From contig CAMEYM010000001.1 of NCBI GenBank assembly GCA_945947575.1, positions 1-64,000 on the forward strand: 64,000 nt of DNA, read 5' to 3'. The stretch's first letter is position 1. Each line of letters opens with the position of its first letter. This DNA comes from Rhizobium sp. Q54 (GTDB lineage: Bacteria > Pseudomonadota > Alphaproteobacteria > UBA2966 > CAIVPW01). Both the position numbers and the translations under genes were made by a program. The notes under the pieces are model-generated. The model worked only from the letters and a program-made list of their open reading frames with translations, did not search any database and had not been told where the DNA came from. This document shows, one piece after another, positions 1 to 9,832 of the stretch.

Positions 1-2279
1 CGCGCGTCGCCCTCGACATCGGCGGCGCCACCGGCGCGCGCGACCCAGCCTTCCGCGCACTGCCCGCCGGAACCAACCTCGAGGCCGCTACGTTTCTGGC
101 GGCCGCGATGCTGCCGGCGGACGCCGCGGGTCGCATCGTCCTTGCCACCGACGGCAACGAAACGGCCGGGCAGGTCGCCCGCGCCGTCGCCGCGGCCCAG
201 GCACGCAACATCGCCATCGACGTTGCACCGATCACCGAAGTGCCAGCCGGCGAGGTGCTGGTCGAATCCGTCCACGCGCCGCAGCGGGTGTATCTCGGTG
301 ACACGTTTCTCCTCGACGCAGTGATCTATGCCCAGGCGGCGGGCAAGGCGCACGTCACCATCCAGCGCGCCGGCGCTACCGTGCTTGAGCAGGACCTCGA
401 CTTGCTGCCCGGGCGCAACCGCGTGGAAACCGTGGTGCCCGCACGCGAGGTGGGCGAGCTGTTGCTCGAGGTGTCGATCGAATCGCCGCGCGACACGTTC
501 GTCCAGAACAACCGCAACGGCGTCATTGTCCAGGTCGGACCAAGCCCCGCCATCGCCATCGTCACCGCGGACACCGCGGCGGGCGAATCGCTCGCCCGCG
601 CGTTGGCGGTGCAGGGGCTCACGGCCAAGGTCGTCGGACCGTACTCCGCACCCAAGAAGGTGGACGGCTGGCTCGCCTACGACGCCGTGGTGACGATGAA
701 TCTGCCGGCCATCCAGCTCGACACCGAGCAGCAGGACTCGCTCGAGCAGTTCGTGCACGTGCACGGCCGTGGGCTGCTGATCCTCGGTGGCGAGAACTCG
801 TTCGGTCCGGGTGGCTACTTCGGCACCGCGTTCGAGCGCATGTCGCCGCTCTCCAGCCGCATCCCGCACGAAACGCCCGACGTCGCCATCGTGTTCGTCC
901 TCGATCGCTCAGGCAGCATGGTGGCGTGGGCCGATCCTGCCCGTTCGTACACCCGCCTCGATGTCACCAAGGAGGCGACTCTCGCCGCGGTCGAACAGCT
1001 TCCCGACGAGGCGCGCGTCGGCATCGTCGCCTTCGACCACGAGGCCCACGTGGTCCTGCCCCTGCAGGAACAGAAGGACGAACCGGCGGTCGCCCGCGCC
1101 CTCGGCGCGCTGGTGGCGGGCGGCGGCACGTTCATCTATCCCGGTCTCGCCGCCGCCGTGGACATGCTGCGCAGCGCCGACGTCACCGCCCGGCACATCG
1201 TCGTCATGACCGATGGCCTGTCCCAGACCGCGGATTTCGCCCCCCTGTTCGCCGAAGCGAAGCGCCTCGGCATCACCATGTCCGCCATCGCCGTCAGCAG
1301 CGCGGCCGATCCCGCCCAGCCGTTGCTCATCGCCGAGGGCGGCGGCGGCGGCTTCTACCGTACCGATGACGTGCGTGCTCTGCCCAGCATCCTCCTGCAG
1401 GAGACCTTGATGCTCTCCAGCGCACCGCTGAAGCGCATGACCGCGCCGGTTGCCTGGGTGAGCGCCGCACCGTTCCTGGCAGGTCTGCCCGCCACCCTGC
1501 CGCCCGTCGAAGTCTATGTGCGCACGACGCTGCAGCCCCAGGCCGACCTCCACCTCACCGTGACCGACGAGCGCGGTGAGCACGAGCCGTTGCTCGCATC
1601 CTGGCGCTACGGCAACGGCCGGGTGCTGGCGTTCGCCACCCACGGCGCCGGACCCGGCACTGTGGGCTGGCTGCAGATGCCCGAGTATCCTCTGCTGTGG
1701 GCGCAAGCGATCCGGCATTCCTTGCCCGATGCAAAAGGTCCCGGCCTTTCCGTGAGCGTGCATCGCAGCGGCGACAGCGTGCGCGTCGCCGCCGACGCCC
1801 TCGACAAGCTCGGCGCCCCGCTGCGGGATCGCACCGTCATCGCCGCGTCGGCGGAAGTTGTCCCGGTCGTTTTGAAGGAGATCGGACCCGGCCGCTACGA
1901 AGGCACGCTCGCGCTGCCGGAGCCGGGCGTCCGCCGCATCGCCGTCACCGCCGGGGATCTGCGCGCCGCCGCATCGATCTACGTCGCCTATCCGGCGCGT
2001 TTCGACTTCGCCCGGGCGGATTTCGACAAGCTGCATGCCCTCGCTCTCGCCACCGGCGGCCGCCTGCTGGTCGGCGACGCGCCGACCTTCAATGAGCGCC
2101 GGCGGTGGGTAGCGAGGCCCGGCTGGCGCCTGTGGACAGTTCTGGCGCTGGCGCTCGTCCTCCTCGAACTGACGCTACGCTACGCGCCGCAGGCGTTCGC
2201 GCTCGTTCGGCGCTTCCGCGCGATCACGGCTGTAACCAAGACATCAACGAACCATCATTTACCGGCAAGCCCGCTGTAA
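1..2279 (+). CDS. VWA-domain membrane protein with GATase-like segment (5' partial)
   Basis: The reading frame is open from base 3, so the start lies upstream of the window. A von Willebrand A domain begins near base 890 with the metal-binding motif DRSGSM (bases 903-920), and a second metal-site segment, VVMTDG, lies near base 1203. Before it is a segment that reads like the class I glutamine-amidotransferase-like fold of large bacterial VWA proteins (GRGLLILGGENSFGPGG, near base 765). One hydrophobic helix near the C-terminus (bases 2125-2190) is followed by a short basic tail, so the bulk is probably periplasmic. Such proteins often sit beside MoxR ATPases and BatA-like proteins, but those would be upstream, out of view. 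The exact function is unknown. Confidence 0.85.
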   Translation, partial: RVALDIGGATGARDPAFRALPAGTNLEAATFLAAAMLPADAAGRIVLATDGNETAGQVARAVAAAQARNIAIDVAPITEVPAGEVLVESVHAPQRVYLGDTFLLDAVIYAQAAGKAHVTIQRAGATVLEQDLDLLPGRNRVETVVPAREVGELLLEVSIESPRDTFVQNNRNGVIVQVGPSPAIAIVTADTAAGESLARALAVQGLTAKVVGPYSAPKKVDGWLAYDAVVTMNLPAIQLDTEQQDSLEQFVHVHGRGLLILGGENSFGPGGYFGTAFERMSPLSSRIPHETPDVAIVFVLDRSGSMVAWADPARSYTRLDVTKEATLAAVEQLPDEARVGIVAFDHEAHVVLPLQEQKDEPAVARALGALVAGGGTFIYPGLAAAVDMLRSADVTARHIVVMTDGLSQTADFAPLFAEAKRLGITMSAIAVSSAADPAQPLLIAEGGGGGFYRTDDVRALPSILLQETLMLSSAPLKRMTAPVAWVSAAPFLAGLPATLPPVEVYVRTTLQPQADLHLTVTDERGEHEPLLASWRYGNGRVLAFATHGAGPGTVGWLQMPEYPLLWAQAIRHSLPDAKGPGLSVSVHRSGDSVRVAADALDKLGAPLRDRTVIAASAEVVPVVLKEIGPGRYEGTLALPEPGVRRIAVTAGDLRAAASIYVAYPARFDFARADFDKLHALALATGGRLLVGDAPTFNERRRWVARPGWRLWTVLALALVLLELTLRYAPQAFALVRRFRAITAVTKTSTNHHLPASPL

Positions 2280-2331
2280 CCCGGCGCACCTACGACTCCG
2301 CGGTCCGATCCTTCGAACCGGGAGTGCCCTC

Positions 2332-3924
2332 GTGCACAGCTTGAACATGTACGACAACCTGGTCGCGCGTCTGTCGCGCCGCCAGCTGATGAATGCCGCA
2401 GCGATCTTGGGTGTCGCCGCGGTCGCCTCGCCGATCGTGTCGCGCAAGACGTCTGCGGCGCCGATCTTCATGGACTATCCGTTCCAGCTCGGCGTCGCCT
2501 CAGGCGATCCGCTGCCGAACGGCGTCGTGCTGTGGACGCGTCTCGCGCCCAAGCACCTGGAAGGCGGCGGCATGCCGTCGGTCAACGTCGAGGTCGAGTG
2601 GGAAGTCTCGCCGACGGCGAACTTCGCCACCATCGCCCAGCGTGGCGTCGCCATCGCGCGGCCCGAGCTCGGCCACTCCGTGCACGCCGAGGTCACCGGC
2701 CTCGAGCCGAACCGCGAGTACTTCTACCGCTTCCGCGCCGGCAATGAGCTGACGCCGACCGCCCGCACCAAGACCGCTCCCGCCGCCGGCGCCAACGTCG
2801 ATCGGATGCGCTTCTGCATCGTCGGCTGCAACAACTACCAGAACGGCTTGTTCACGGCCTACAAGGGCGTGGCGGATGAGCGCTTCGACTTCGTCATCCA
2901 CACCGGCGACTACATCTACGAAGGCCGCGACGACGGCAACCGCTCGCCGCCCGAGACGGTCGTGCGCCGCCACAACGGCCAGGAAATCCATACCATCGTC
3001 GACTATCGCAACCGCTACGGCCTCTACAAGAGCGACCCGAACTTCATCGCCGCGCACGCGTCCGCGCCGTGGCTGGTCACCCGCGACGACCACGAGGTCG
3101 AGAACAACTACACCGTGGTGGATGAGAACGACATCCCGCCCGAGGTGTTCGCTCTGCGCAAGGCGATGGCCTACCAGGCGTACTACGAGAACCAGCCGTT
3201 CCGCGCCGCCGTCATGCCCAAGGGCCCGAGCCAGGTCGTCTACCGCCGCCTGCAGTTCGGCAACCTGATGGACGTCAGCCTGTTGGACACGCGCCAGTAC
3301 CGCTCGGACCAGCCGTGCGGTGACGGCTCCAAGACCAACTGCGCCGGCATCAACGACCCGAACGCAACCATGCTCGGCGCCGAGCAGGAGAAGTGGCTGT
3401 TCGACAACCTCGCCACGGTCCGCGCCAAGTGGACCATCCTGTCCCAGCAGATCCCGATCTTCATGCGCGACAACATCAAGGCCGCGCCCGAGGGTCAGTT
3501 CTCCATGGACAAGTGGGACGCCTACACCGTCGCCCGCTCGCGCCTGATGAACCGCCTCAAGGAGACCCAGGCGCCGAATCCGGTCGCGCTGTCCGGTGAC
3601 GTGCACTTGGCCTACGCGTCCGACCTCAAGATGGACTACCGCAACCCGAACTCCGAGACCGTCGGCGTCGAGTTCACCGGCACGTCCATCGCATCGGGCG
3701 GCGACGGCGCCGACGTCAGCGCGACGTGGGAGACCATCAAGGGCGACAACCCGCACATCAAGTACCACTCGGGCAAGCGCGGCTACACCGCGATCGGCGT
3801 GACGCAGAACGAGATGCGCGCGGAGTACAAGATCGTCGATCGCGTGACGATCCCGAACCAGCCCATCCGCCTCGGCGCTACCGCCGTGGTGGTTGCCGGC
3901 AAGCCCGGCATCTCGATGGCGTAA
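2332..3924 (+). CDS. phoD: PhoD-like alkaline phosphatase/phosphodiesterase, Tat-exported
   Basis: This is a periplasmic metallo-phosphoesterase of the PhoD family, 530 residues, which releases phosphate from phosphodiesters or monoesters. A twin-arginine signal (SRRQLM, residues 15-20) followed by a hydrophobic stretch shows export by Tat in folded form. The PhoD N-terminal domain (GVASGDP, LWTRL) comes first. The metallophosphatase domain follows with HTGDYIYEG, TRDDHEVENNY and SGDVH as metal ligands. The start is GTG with GGGAG seven bases upstream, and an ATG five codons later is possible. The gene stands alone and ends at a strong hairpin shared with the convergent moeB. No Pho box was recognised upstream. 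Confidence 0.92.
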   Translation: MHSLNMYDNLVARLSRRQLMNAAAILGVAAVASPIVSRKTSAAPIFMDYPFQLGVASGDPLPNGVVLWTRLAPKHLEGGGMPSVNVEVEWEVSPTANFATIAQRGVAIARPELGHSVHAEVTGLEPNREYFYRFRAGNELTPTARTKTAPAAGANVDRMRFCIVGCNNYQNGLFTAYKGVADERFDFVIHTGDYIYEGRDDGNRSPPETVVRRHNGQEIHTIVDYRNRYGLYKSDPNFIAAHASAPWLVTRDDHEVENNYTVVDENDIPPEVFALRKAMAYQAYYENQPFRAAVMPKGPSQVVYRRLQFGNLMDVSLLDTRQYRSDQPCGDGSKTNCAGINDPNATMLGAEQEKWLFDNLATVRAKWTILSQQIPIFMRDNIKAAPEGQFSMDKWDAYTVARSRLMNRLKETQAPNPVALSGDVHLAYASDLKMDYRNPNSETVGVEFTGTSIASGGDGADVSATWETIKGDNPHIKYHSGKRGYTAIGVTQNEMRAEYKIVDRVTIPNQPIRLGATAVVVAGKPGISMA

Positions 3925-3954
3925 GCTCCACGTCTCCAGCGTGGATGGTGCGGC

Positions 3955-3990
3955 GGGCGCTCCCTTCGGGGAGCGCCCGTTTGCGTTTCA
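3955..3990. terminator. Hairpin terminator between convergent phoD and moeB
   Basis: A perfect 10-bp stem (GGGCGCTCCC with GGGAGCGCCC) closed by a TTCG tetraloop spans 3955-3978 and is followed by GTTTGCGTTT. It sits between two converging genes, so it probably stops transcription from the left and may also serve the opposite strand. Confidence 0.75.
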
Positions 3991-4827
3991 GGCCGCCGGG
4001 ACCTCGCAGAACTCCTCGCCCGGTTGGGCGTGGCCGATCAGCGACTGGGAGAGGTTCTGGATGGTCGGCGCCGGGCCGCACAGCGCACACTTGGCATCGC
4101 GCCGCACCTTGACGGTGCGCCACGCCGCGTTGAGGGCATCGTAGATGACGAGCTTGCCCGATAGGCTCTCGCCGATGCCGACCACTTCCTTCAGCACCTC
4201 GACCGCTTGCAGCGAGCCCACGACACCGGCGAGCGCGCCGAGGATGCCGGCCTCGGCGCACGACGGCGCCAGGCCCGGCGGCGGCGGCTCGCGATAGATG
4301 CAGCGGTAGCAGGGATGGTCGCCCGCGGCGTACGGCTTGAAGGTGGCGATCTGCCCGTCGAACTGCGACAGCGCGCCCGAGACCAGCGTCTTCTTGGCAA
4401 AGAACGCTGCGTCGTTCACGAGGAAGCGCGTCGCGAAGTTGTCGGACCCGTCCGCGACGATGTCGTACTGCGAGATGAGCTGCAGGGCGTTCGCCGCGTT
4501 CAGCCGCTCGTTGTGCTGCACGATGCGGACGTCCGAATTCAATTCCTGCACCGCGCGCGCGGCGCTTTCGACCTTGGGCATGCCCACGCGCGCCGTGGTG
4601 TGCAGGATCTGGCGCTGCAGGTTGGAGAGGCTCACCTCATCGAAGTCCACCGCACCGATGGTGCCGATGCCGGCGGCCGCCAGATACATGATGATCGGTG
4701 AGCCGAGCCCGCCCGCGCCGATCACCAGCACGCGCGCGTTCAACAGACGCGCCTGCCCCGGCCCGCCCACTTCCTTCAGGATGATGTGGCGCGCGTAACG
4801 CTCGATCTGGTCGTCGCGCAGATCCAT
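3988..4827 (-). CDS. moeB: MoeB/ThiF-type sulfur-carrier adenylyltransferase
   Basis: An E1-like enzyme that activates the C-terminus of a small sulfur-carrier protein (MoaD or ThiS type) with ATP, for molybdopterin or thiamine sulfur transfer. The 279-residue chain has the nucleotide loop GAGGLGSP, the catalytic-arginine motif NLQRQILH, the magnesium-site segment DGSDNFATR, and two CxxC pairs (CYRC and CALC) that bind structural zinc. A Cys in PSCAEAG matches the cysteine of the crossover loop. There is no C-terminal rhodanese domain. The ATG directly abuts the cysK stop, so it is translated as the last gene of the rrf2-cysK-moeB group. MoeB, ThiF and HesA-type proteins cannot be separated reliably by sequence alone. 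Confidence 0.9.
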   Translation of the reverse strand: MDLRDDQIERYARHIILKEVGGPGQARLLNARVLVIGAGGLGSPIIMYLAAAGIGTIGAVDFDEVSLSNLQRQILHTTARVGMPKVESAARAVQELNSDVRIVQHNERLNAANALQLISQYDIVADGSDNFATRFLVNDAAFFAKKTLVSGALSQFDGQIATFKPYAAGDHPCYRCIYREPPPPGLAPSCAEAGILGALAGVVGSLQAVEVLKEVVGIGESLSGKLVIYDALNAAWRTVKVRRDAKCALCGPAPTIQNLSQSLIGHAQPGEEFCEVPAA

Positions 4828-5811
4828 TTATGGGTTCTCGAACAGAGCGGTCGAGAGATAGCGCTCGGCGAACGACGGCAGCACGCACACCACGACCTTG
4901 CCTGCCATGCCGGCGCGGCCCGCCACCTCGAACGCTGCGGCTAACGCAGCGCCGGAGGAAATGCCGCATGGCAGGCCTTCGATGCGCGCCGACAGGCGCG
5001 CCGTCTCGAAGGCGGTCTGGTTGCCGATGGTGATGACCTCGTCGATCAGCTTGGTGTCGAGGATGGCCGGCACGAATCCGGCGCCGATGCCCTGGATCTT
5101 GTGCGGCCCGGGCTTGCCGCCCGACAGCACCGGGCTGCCCTCCGGCTCGACCGCGACCACGCGCAGAGAAGGTTTGCGCTTCTTGAGAACGTCGCCGACG
5201 CCCGTGAGGGTGCCGCCCGTGCCGACGCCCAGGACGAGCACGTCCACCTTGCCTTCGGTGTCGTTCCAGATCTCCTCGGCCGTGGTGATGCGGTGGATCG
5301 CCGGGTTGGCCGGATTCTCGAACTGCTGCGGCATGAACGCATCGCCGAGCGTGCGGATGATCTGCTCGGCGCGCGCGATCGCGCCCGCCATGCCCTGCTC
5401 GGCGGGCGTGAGCTCGATCTCGGCGCCCAGCAGCTCCAGCATCTTGCGCCGCTCCAGCGACATGCTCTCCGGCATGGTCAGGATCAGGCGGCGGCCCTTC
5501 GCGGCGGCCACGAACGCCAGCGCGATGCCGGTGTTGCCGGAGGTCGGCTCGACGATCACCGTCTTCGGCCCCAGCCTTCCGTCGCGCTCGGCCGCCTCGA
5601 TCATGGCGAGGCCGATGCGGTCCTTCACCGACGACAGCGGATTGAAGAACTCGAGCTTGCCCAGCACGTCGGCCTTGGCCTTGAAGTGCGCCGACAACTT
5701 GGGCAGGCGCACCAGCGGCGTGTCGCCGATGGTGTCCAGGATGGACGCGAACACGCGGCCGCGTCCTGGCTTCGGATCTTGGGGGCGGCGGCTGACCTCG
5801 GGCTTGTTCAC
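4828..5811 (-). CDS. cysK: Cysteine synthase A (O-acetylserine sulfhydrylase)
   Basis: A PLP enzyme that makes cysteine from O-acetylserine and sulfide in the cytoplasm. The chain is 327 residues, with the PLP lysine in SSVKDRIG, the substrate loop [11 protein letters not shown] and the phosphate-binding loop [12 protein letters not shown]. The start is GTG; the first 20 residues are an unconserved basic extension before the usual beginning ([13 protein letters not shown]). It lies 12 bases after an Rrf2 regulator and abuts moeB, so the three form a sulfur operon. The pairing with a cluster-less Rrf2 protein recalls the CymR-CysK regulatory complex of Bacillus. Confidence 0.96.
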   Translation of the reverse strand: MNKPEVSRRPQDPKPGRGRVFASILDTIGDTPLVRLPKLSAHFKAKADVLGKLEFFNPLSSVKDRIGLAMIEAAERDGRLGPKTVIVEPTSGNTGIALAFVAAAKGRRLILTMPESMSLERRKMLELLGAEIELTPAEQGMAGAIARAEQIIRTLGDAFMPQQFENPANPAIHRITTAEEIWNDTEGKVDVLVLGVGTGGTLTGVGDVLKKRKPSLRVVAVEPEGSPVLSGGKPGPHKIQGIGAGFVPAILDTKLIDEVITIGNQTAFETARLSARIEGLPCGISSGAALAAAFEVAGRAGMAGKVVVCVLPSFAERYLSTALFENP

Positions 5812-5823
5812 GGTCTCAAGTCC

Positions 5824-6282
5824 TCAGATGTCGAACTGCACGCGTTCGGCGGTGCGGCCCTCCACGCCCTTGGCATGGGCGCGGCGGCACAGGTCTTCGA
5901 TCGTGATCTTGTCGAGCTCGCCGTAGAACGTCTCGCGAATATCGCGCCAGAACGGGCGAATCACCTTCTCGGCAAGGTCCGATCCCGCCTCCATCGTTAC
6001 CAGGTCGCGGGTGGTGCGCTCCGTGGAATAGACCACACGGACGATCTCGCCGACGGTGATGCGCCGCCGCTCGCGCGCCAGGCGGTAGCCGCCGCGCGGC
6101 CCGCGCACGCCCTTCAGGATCCCGGCGCGCACCAGCTTCTGCATGACCTGCTCGAGGTAGCGCTGGGGAATGCCCTGGCGCTTGGTGATCTCGCGCGCCT
6201 GCGCCGGATCGGCGGTGGTGTTGTAGGCGATGTCCACGACTGCCTCGAGGGCATAGAGCAACTTGCGCGTAAGCTTGATCAT
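5824..6282 (-). CDS. Rrf2-family transcriptional regulator (CymR/IscR-like)
   Basis: A 152-residue winged-helix regulator. The DNA-binding part at the N-terminus includes KLTRKLLYALEAVVDIA, the recognition helix region GIPQRYLEQVMQKLV and the wing GVRGPRGGYRLA. The three closely spaced cysteines that hold the iron-sulfur cluster in IscR are absent; the only Cys is near residue 133. That makes an IscR role unlikely. Its place just before cysK suggests control of cysteine synthesis in response to sulfur status, as CymR does with CysK as partner. That function is inferred from context. Confidence 0.9.
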   Translation of the reverse strand: MIKLTRKLLYALEAVVDIAYNTTADPAQAREITKRQGIPQRYLEQVMQKLVRAGILKGVRGPRGGYRLARERRRITVGEIVRVVYSTERTTRDLVTMEAGSDLAEKVIRPFWRDIRETFYGELDKITIEDLCRRAHAKGVEGRTAERVQFDI

Positions 6283-6304
6283 CGTCCCGACAATTCCTGC
6301 CCGT

Positions 6305-6790
6305 CTATTCCTGCACTTCTTCCAGCGTCTGGCCGAGCGTTCCGCCCAGCGTCAGCCCCGTCGAGCCGAACCCGCCCTTGCCGCGCGCCGTGTCGGCAAG
6401 CTTGCCGTAGGTGAGCTGGGCGCGTTCGCAGCGGGCGATCACCAGCTGCGCGATCCGCATGCCGCGCCGCACCGTGAACGGCACCGGGCCGAGGTTGGCG
6501 AGCAACACCTGCACCTCGCCGCGATAGTCGGAGTCGATGGTGCCCGGGCTGTTCAACACAGTGACGCCGTACTCGAACGCCAACCCGGAGCGCGGACGCA
6601 CCTGCGCCTCGTGTCCTTCGGGCAAGCCGAGCCGCAGCCCGGTCGGAATGAGCGCGCGGTCGCCGGGCTCCAGGATCACCGGCTGCGCGACGGCGGCGGC
6701 GAGGTCCATTCCCGCCGCGCTTTGCGAGCGATACTCCGGCAGGCCCAAATCCTCGGTGCCCGGCATGCGATCGACGATGACTTCGGTCAT
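6305..6790 (-). CDS. dut: Deoxyuridine triphosphatase (dUTPase)
   Basis: Trimeric dUTPase that splits dUTP to dUMP and pyrophosphate, keeping uracil out of DNA and supplying dTMP synthesis. The five family motifs are present in order: [35 protein letters not shown] and GKGGFGSTG. The 161-residue length fits the family. The ATG at 6790 overlaps the coaBC stop (ATGA), so the two are translationally coupled, an arrangement conserved in many alphaproteobacteria. A longer open frame upstream of this ATG is only a shadow of coaBC. Confidence 0.95.
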   Translation of the reverse strand: MTEVIVDRMPGTEDLGLPEYRSQSAAGMDLAAAVAQPVILEPGDRALIPTGLRLGLPEGHEAQVRPRSGLAFEYGVTVLNSPGTIDSDYRGEVQVLLANLGPVPFTVRRGMRIAQLVIARCERAQLTYGKLADTARGKGGFGSTGLTLGGTLGQTLEEVQE

Positions 6791-8082
6791 GCCGCCGGCG
6801 CCCCCTTCTTGGAGGCCGCCGCGAGCGCGGTTGCGATGCGGTCGGCGAGGCGTTCGGCGACCTGGGCCTTGTCGAGGGTCGGCCACGACTCCGCGCCCGC
6901 GCCGGTTACCACATGCACGGTGTTGCGGCCGCCGCCGAGCACGCCCGTTCCGGGCGACACGTCGTTGGCGACCACCCAGTCGCAATTCTTGTGCGTGCGC
7001 TTGGCGGCGGCGCGCTCGATCAGTCGCGCCGGATCGGACTCGGTTTCGGCCGCGAAGCCGACTACCAGCCCCGGCCGCTGCGCACCCGGCCGCGCCAAGG
7101 TGCCGAGCACATCCGGATTCTCGATCAGCGCCAGGTTCACGCCTGCCCCCTTCTCGGTCCCTTGGCCGGCCTTCTTGATCTTTTGTCGTTGCGCCTGCTC
7201 CGGCCGCCAGTCGGCGACCGCGGCCGCGAACACCGCGACGTCCACGGGCAGGACAGCGCGACAGGCCTCCAACATTTCGCGCCCGGTCTCGACGCGCCGC
7301 ACGATGACGCCCGCTGGATCGGGCTCCGCCGTCGGCCCCGTCACCAGCACGGTCTTCGCGCCGCGGCGGGCGAGGGCCGCGGCAATCGCGTGGCCTTGCT
7401 TGCCGGAAGAAAAATTGCCGAGGTAGCGCACCGGGTCGATCGCCTCGCGCGTCGGCCCGGAAGTCACCAGAGCGCTCAGACCCGCAAGGGACTGGGCCGG
7501 CGCCGCCAGCAGCGCCTCGATGCGCGCGGCGATCTCGTCCGGCTCCGCCATGCGGCCCGCGCCGATCTCGCCGCAGGCAAGGTCGCCGTCATCCGGCCCG
7601 ACCATGTGCACGCCGTCGGCGCGCAGGCTCGCGACGTTGCGCTGGGTCGCCGGGTGCTTCCACATCTGCACGTTCATCGACGGTGCGACCAGGATCGGCT
7701 TGTCGGTGGCCAGCAGCACGGTGGTGGCAAGGTCGTCGGCCTGGCCGGTGGCCATGCGCGCCAACAGGTCGGCGGTCGCCGGCGCCACCACGACCACGTC
7801 ACAGTCGCGGGCGAGCCGGATGTGGCCCATCTCGCTCTCGCCCACCTCGTTTTTTGGGGTCAGCGAGAACAGGTCCTGGTGGACCTTCTCGCCGGATAGC
7901 GCCGCCACCGACAGGGGCGTGACGAACTCGGCCCCCGCCCGGGTCAGCACGCAACGGACGCGAGCGCCGCGGTCCCGCAACCGGCGGATGAGCTCGAGGC
8001 TCTTGTACGCCGCAATACCGCCCGCGATGACCAGCAGGACCGACCGTATTTCCAAGGCAACGGGAGCGGGCAAAGGACGCAT
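6787..8082 (-). CDS. coaBC: Phosphopantothenoylcysteine decarboxylase / synthetase
   Basis: Bifunctional coenzyme A enzyme, which joins cysteine to 4'-phosphopantothenate (CoaB, C-terminal half) and then decarboxylates it (CoaC, N-terminal flavoprotein half). Visible motifs are GGIAAYK at the N-terminus, the PSMNVQMW signature, the active-site cysteine in [13 protein letters not shown], and the synthetase segments [21 protein letters not shown] and VVANDVS. The start is taken at the ATG at 8082. A TTG ten codons upstream (8112) is also open. An AT-richer stretch at 8110-8160 is the likely promoter region. It heads the minus-strand run coaBC-dut-rrf2-cysK-moeB. Confidence 0.94.
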   Translation of the reverse strand: MRPLPAPVALEIRSVLLVIAGGIAAYKSLELIRRLRDRGARVRCVLTRAGAEFVTPLSVAALSGEKVHQDLFSLTPKNEVGESEMGHIRLARDCDVVVVAPATADLLARMATGQADDLATTVLLATDKPILVAPSMNVQMWKHPATQRNVASLRADGVHMVGPDDGDLACGEIGAGRMAEPDEIAARIEALLAAPAQSLAGLSALVTSGPTREAIDPVRYLGNFSSGKQGHAIAAALARRGAKTVLVTGPTAEPDPAGVIVRRVETGREMLEACRAVLPVDVAVFAAAVADWRPEQAQRQKIKKAGQGTEKGAGVNLALIENPDVLGTLARPGAQRPGLVVGFAAETESDPARLIERAAAKRTHKNCDWVVANDVSPGTGVLGGGRNTVHVVTGAGAESWPTLDKAQVAERLADRIATALAAASKKGAPAA

Positions 8083-8251
8083 TCTCCGAAAGGGCTCTGG
8101 GAAACGGTCCAAGTGCCCTGGGGCAGCAAATTCCCCAAATTGGGTGTGTTATTAAGGTAGTGCGCGCTGCGGGCTCCGGCAAGACGCGATTCGCTGCTCC
8201 GCGCGCGCGGCTGGAAGCCGGCCGCTCCAGCCGATTTCAGGCCGTCTGGGC

Positions 8252-9808
8252 CTAGCTCACGCCCCGGAAGAAGACGTAGACCAGCAGCACCAGGGTCAGG
8301 CCATACATAAGCATGCGGGTGCCGTTGATCGGGCTTTTCCGGCTCGAGCCCGTGGTCGGCACCTCCATCGATGGCGGCAGCAGCTTGAGCCCATCCGGGG
8401 TGAACGAGGCCCCGGCGCGCTCGGCGGCCTCGATCAGGCCTGGGATGCGCCGGACGGTGGCCACGAGCTCCTCGGCGCCGGCCCGGGCCTGCGCCGCCAT
8501 GCCCTGGGGCAGCCATTGGCGCAGCCAGCTCCGCGCCGTGCCCCACAGGTCGGCGGTCGGGGTGAGTTCCCGGCACAGCCCCTCGACCACCACCAGGGTC
8601 TTCTGCAGCAACAACAACTGCGGCTGAGTCCGCATGCGGAACTGCTCGGTGGTGGTGAACAGGTGGGCCAGGAGCTTGCCCATCGACACCTCGGCGGGCG
8701 GCCGGTCGAAGATCGGCTTGGCAATGGACCGCAGCGCCTGGGCAAACGCGTCCACCGACTGGTCGCGCCTCACGTAGCCCGCCTGGAAGTGCACTTCGGC
8801 GGCACGCCGGTAGTCGCCGGTCAGGAACGCCAGCAGCATGGCGCCGACGTAGCGCCGCTCGCTGTCCTCCAGGCGCCCCATGATGCCGAAGTCGACGGCG
8901 ACGACGCAGTCGTTCGGTCCGACGAACAGGTTGCCGTGGTGCATGTCGGCGTGGAAGAAGCCGTCGCGGAACGCCTGGTTCAAGAACGCGGTCAGCAGGT
9001 TGGCGACGACGCGGTCGAGGTCGTGCCCCGCGGCCAGGAGGGCGGCGCGATCGGCGATGGGAATGCCGAGCACGCGTTCGGTGGACAGCACCCGCTTCTG
9101 CGTGCGGCGCCAATCCACGTCCGGCACCTTGAAGGTCGCATCGCCGGCAAAGTTCTCGCCGATCTCCGACGCCGCGGCGCCTTCCAGGCGCAGGTCGAGC
9201 TCGTCGCTCACGGCGCGCCGGAACAGCTTCACGACCTTGACAGGTTCCAGGCGGCGCGATGGCTCGACGACGCGCTCCAGCAGCTCCGCGCCCCACTGGA
9301 ACAGGTCGAGGTCCTCCTCGAACTCCTGCTCGATGCCGGGCCGTAGCACCTTCACGGCCACCGGATCGCCGTCGATGGTGGTGGCGAAATGCACCTGGGC
9401 GATCGATGCGGCGGCCACCGGCTGCTCGTCGAAGCTCAGGAACAGCTCGCCAATCCGCTGGTCGAGTTCGGCCTCGATGCAGGCCACCGCCTCGGCCGCC
9501 GGGAAGGGCGGCAGGCGGTCGCGCAGCAGGGCCAGGTCGGCAGTGATCTCCTCGCCAACGATGTCGGGCCGCGTCGATAGGGTCTGGCCGAGCTTGATGA
9601 AGCTCGGCCCCATCGTTTGCACCGCCGCCGCCAGGCGTTGCCCCGGCCGCATCGCCGTGAACTCAGGCCGCGCGCGCCCCGCCAGGCGCAGAGCGACCCA
9701 CAGCAGGGACGGCGGCAGGCCGAAGCGCTGCAGCACGTAGGTCGCATCGTGCGCCCCCAACGTGCGCAGGATGCGCAGGCCCCGCCGGGCGTTACGCAGT
9801 CCGCGCAC
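8252..9808 (-). CDS. ubiB: UbiB-type protein kinase-like factor for ubiquinone synthesis
   Basis: A membrane-bound atypical kinase/ATPase of the ABC1/ADCK/UbiB family needed for ubiquinone synthesis. The 518-residue chain carries the KxGQ motif (FIKLGQTLSTRPD), the alanine-rich nucleotide loop (AAASIAQV), the lysine in VAVKVLRPG, the HADMHHGN catalytic loop and the metal-binding DFG (VAVDFGIMG). The C-terminus has a hydrophobic helix (LMYGLTLVLLVYVFF) that anchors it in the inner membrane. The start is GTG; no in-frame ATG lies between it and the ubiE stop 24 bases upstream. UbiE and UbiB form an operon. Confidence 0.94.
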   Translation of the reverse strand: MRGLRNARRGLRILRTLGAHDATYVLQRFGLPPSLLWVALRLAGRARPEFTAMRPGQRLAAAVQTMGPSFIKLGQTLSTRPDIVGEEITADLALLRDRLPPFPAAEAVACIEAELDQRIGELFLSFDEQPVAAASIAQVHFATTIDGDPVAVKVLRPGIEQEFEEDLDLFQWGAELLERVVEPSRRLEPVKVVKLFRRAVSDELDLRLEGAAASEIGENFAGDATFKVPDVDWRRTQKRVLSTERVLGIPIADRAALLAAGHDLDRVVANLLTAFLNQAFRDGFFHADMHHGNLFVGPNDCVVAVDFGIMGRLEDSERRYVGAMLLAFLTGDYRRAAEVHFQAGYVRRDQSVDAFAQALRSIAKPIFDRPPAEVSMGKLLAHLFTTTEQFRMRTQPQLLLLQKTLVVVEGLCRELTPTADLWGTARSWLRQWLPQGMAAQARAGAEELVATVRRIPGLIEAAERAGASFTPDGLKLLPPSMEVPTTGSSRKSPINGTRMLMYGLTLVLLVYVFFRGVS

Positions 9809-9832
9809 GGCCGCCCCGATGCGCCGCGCCGA

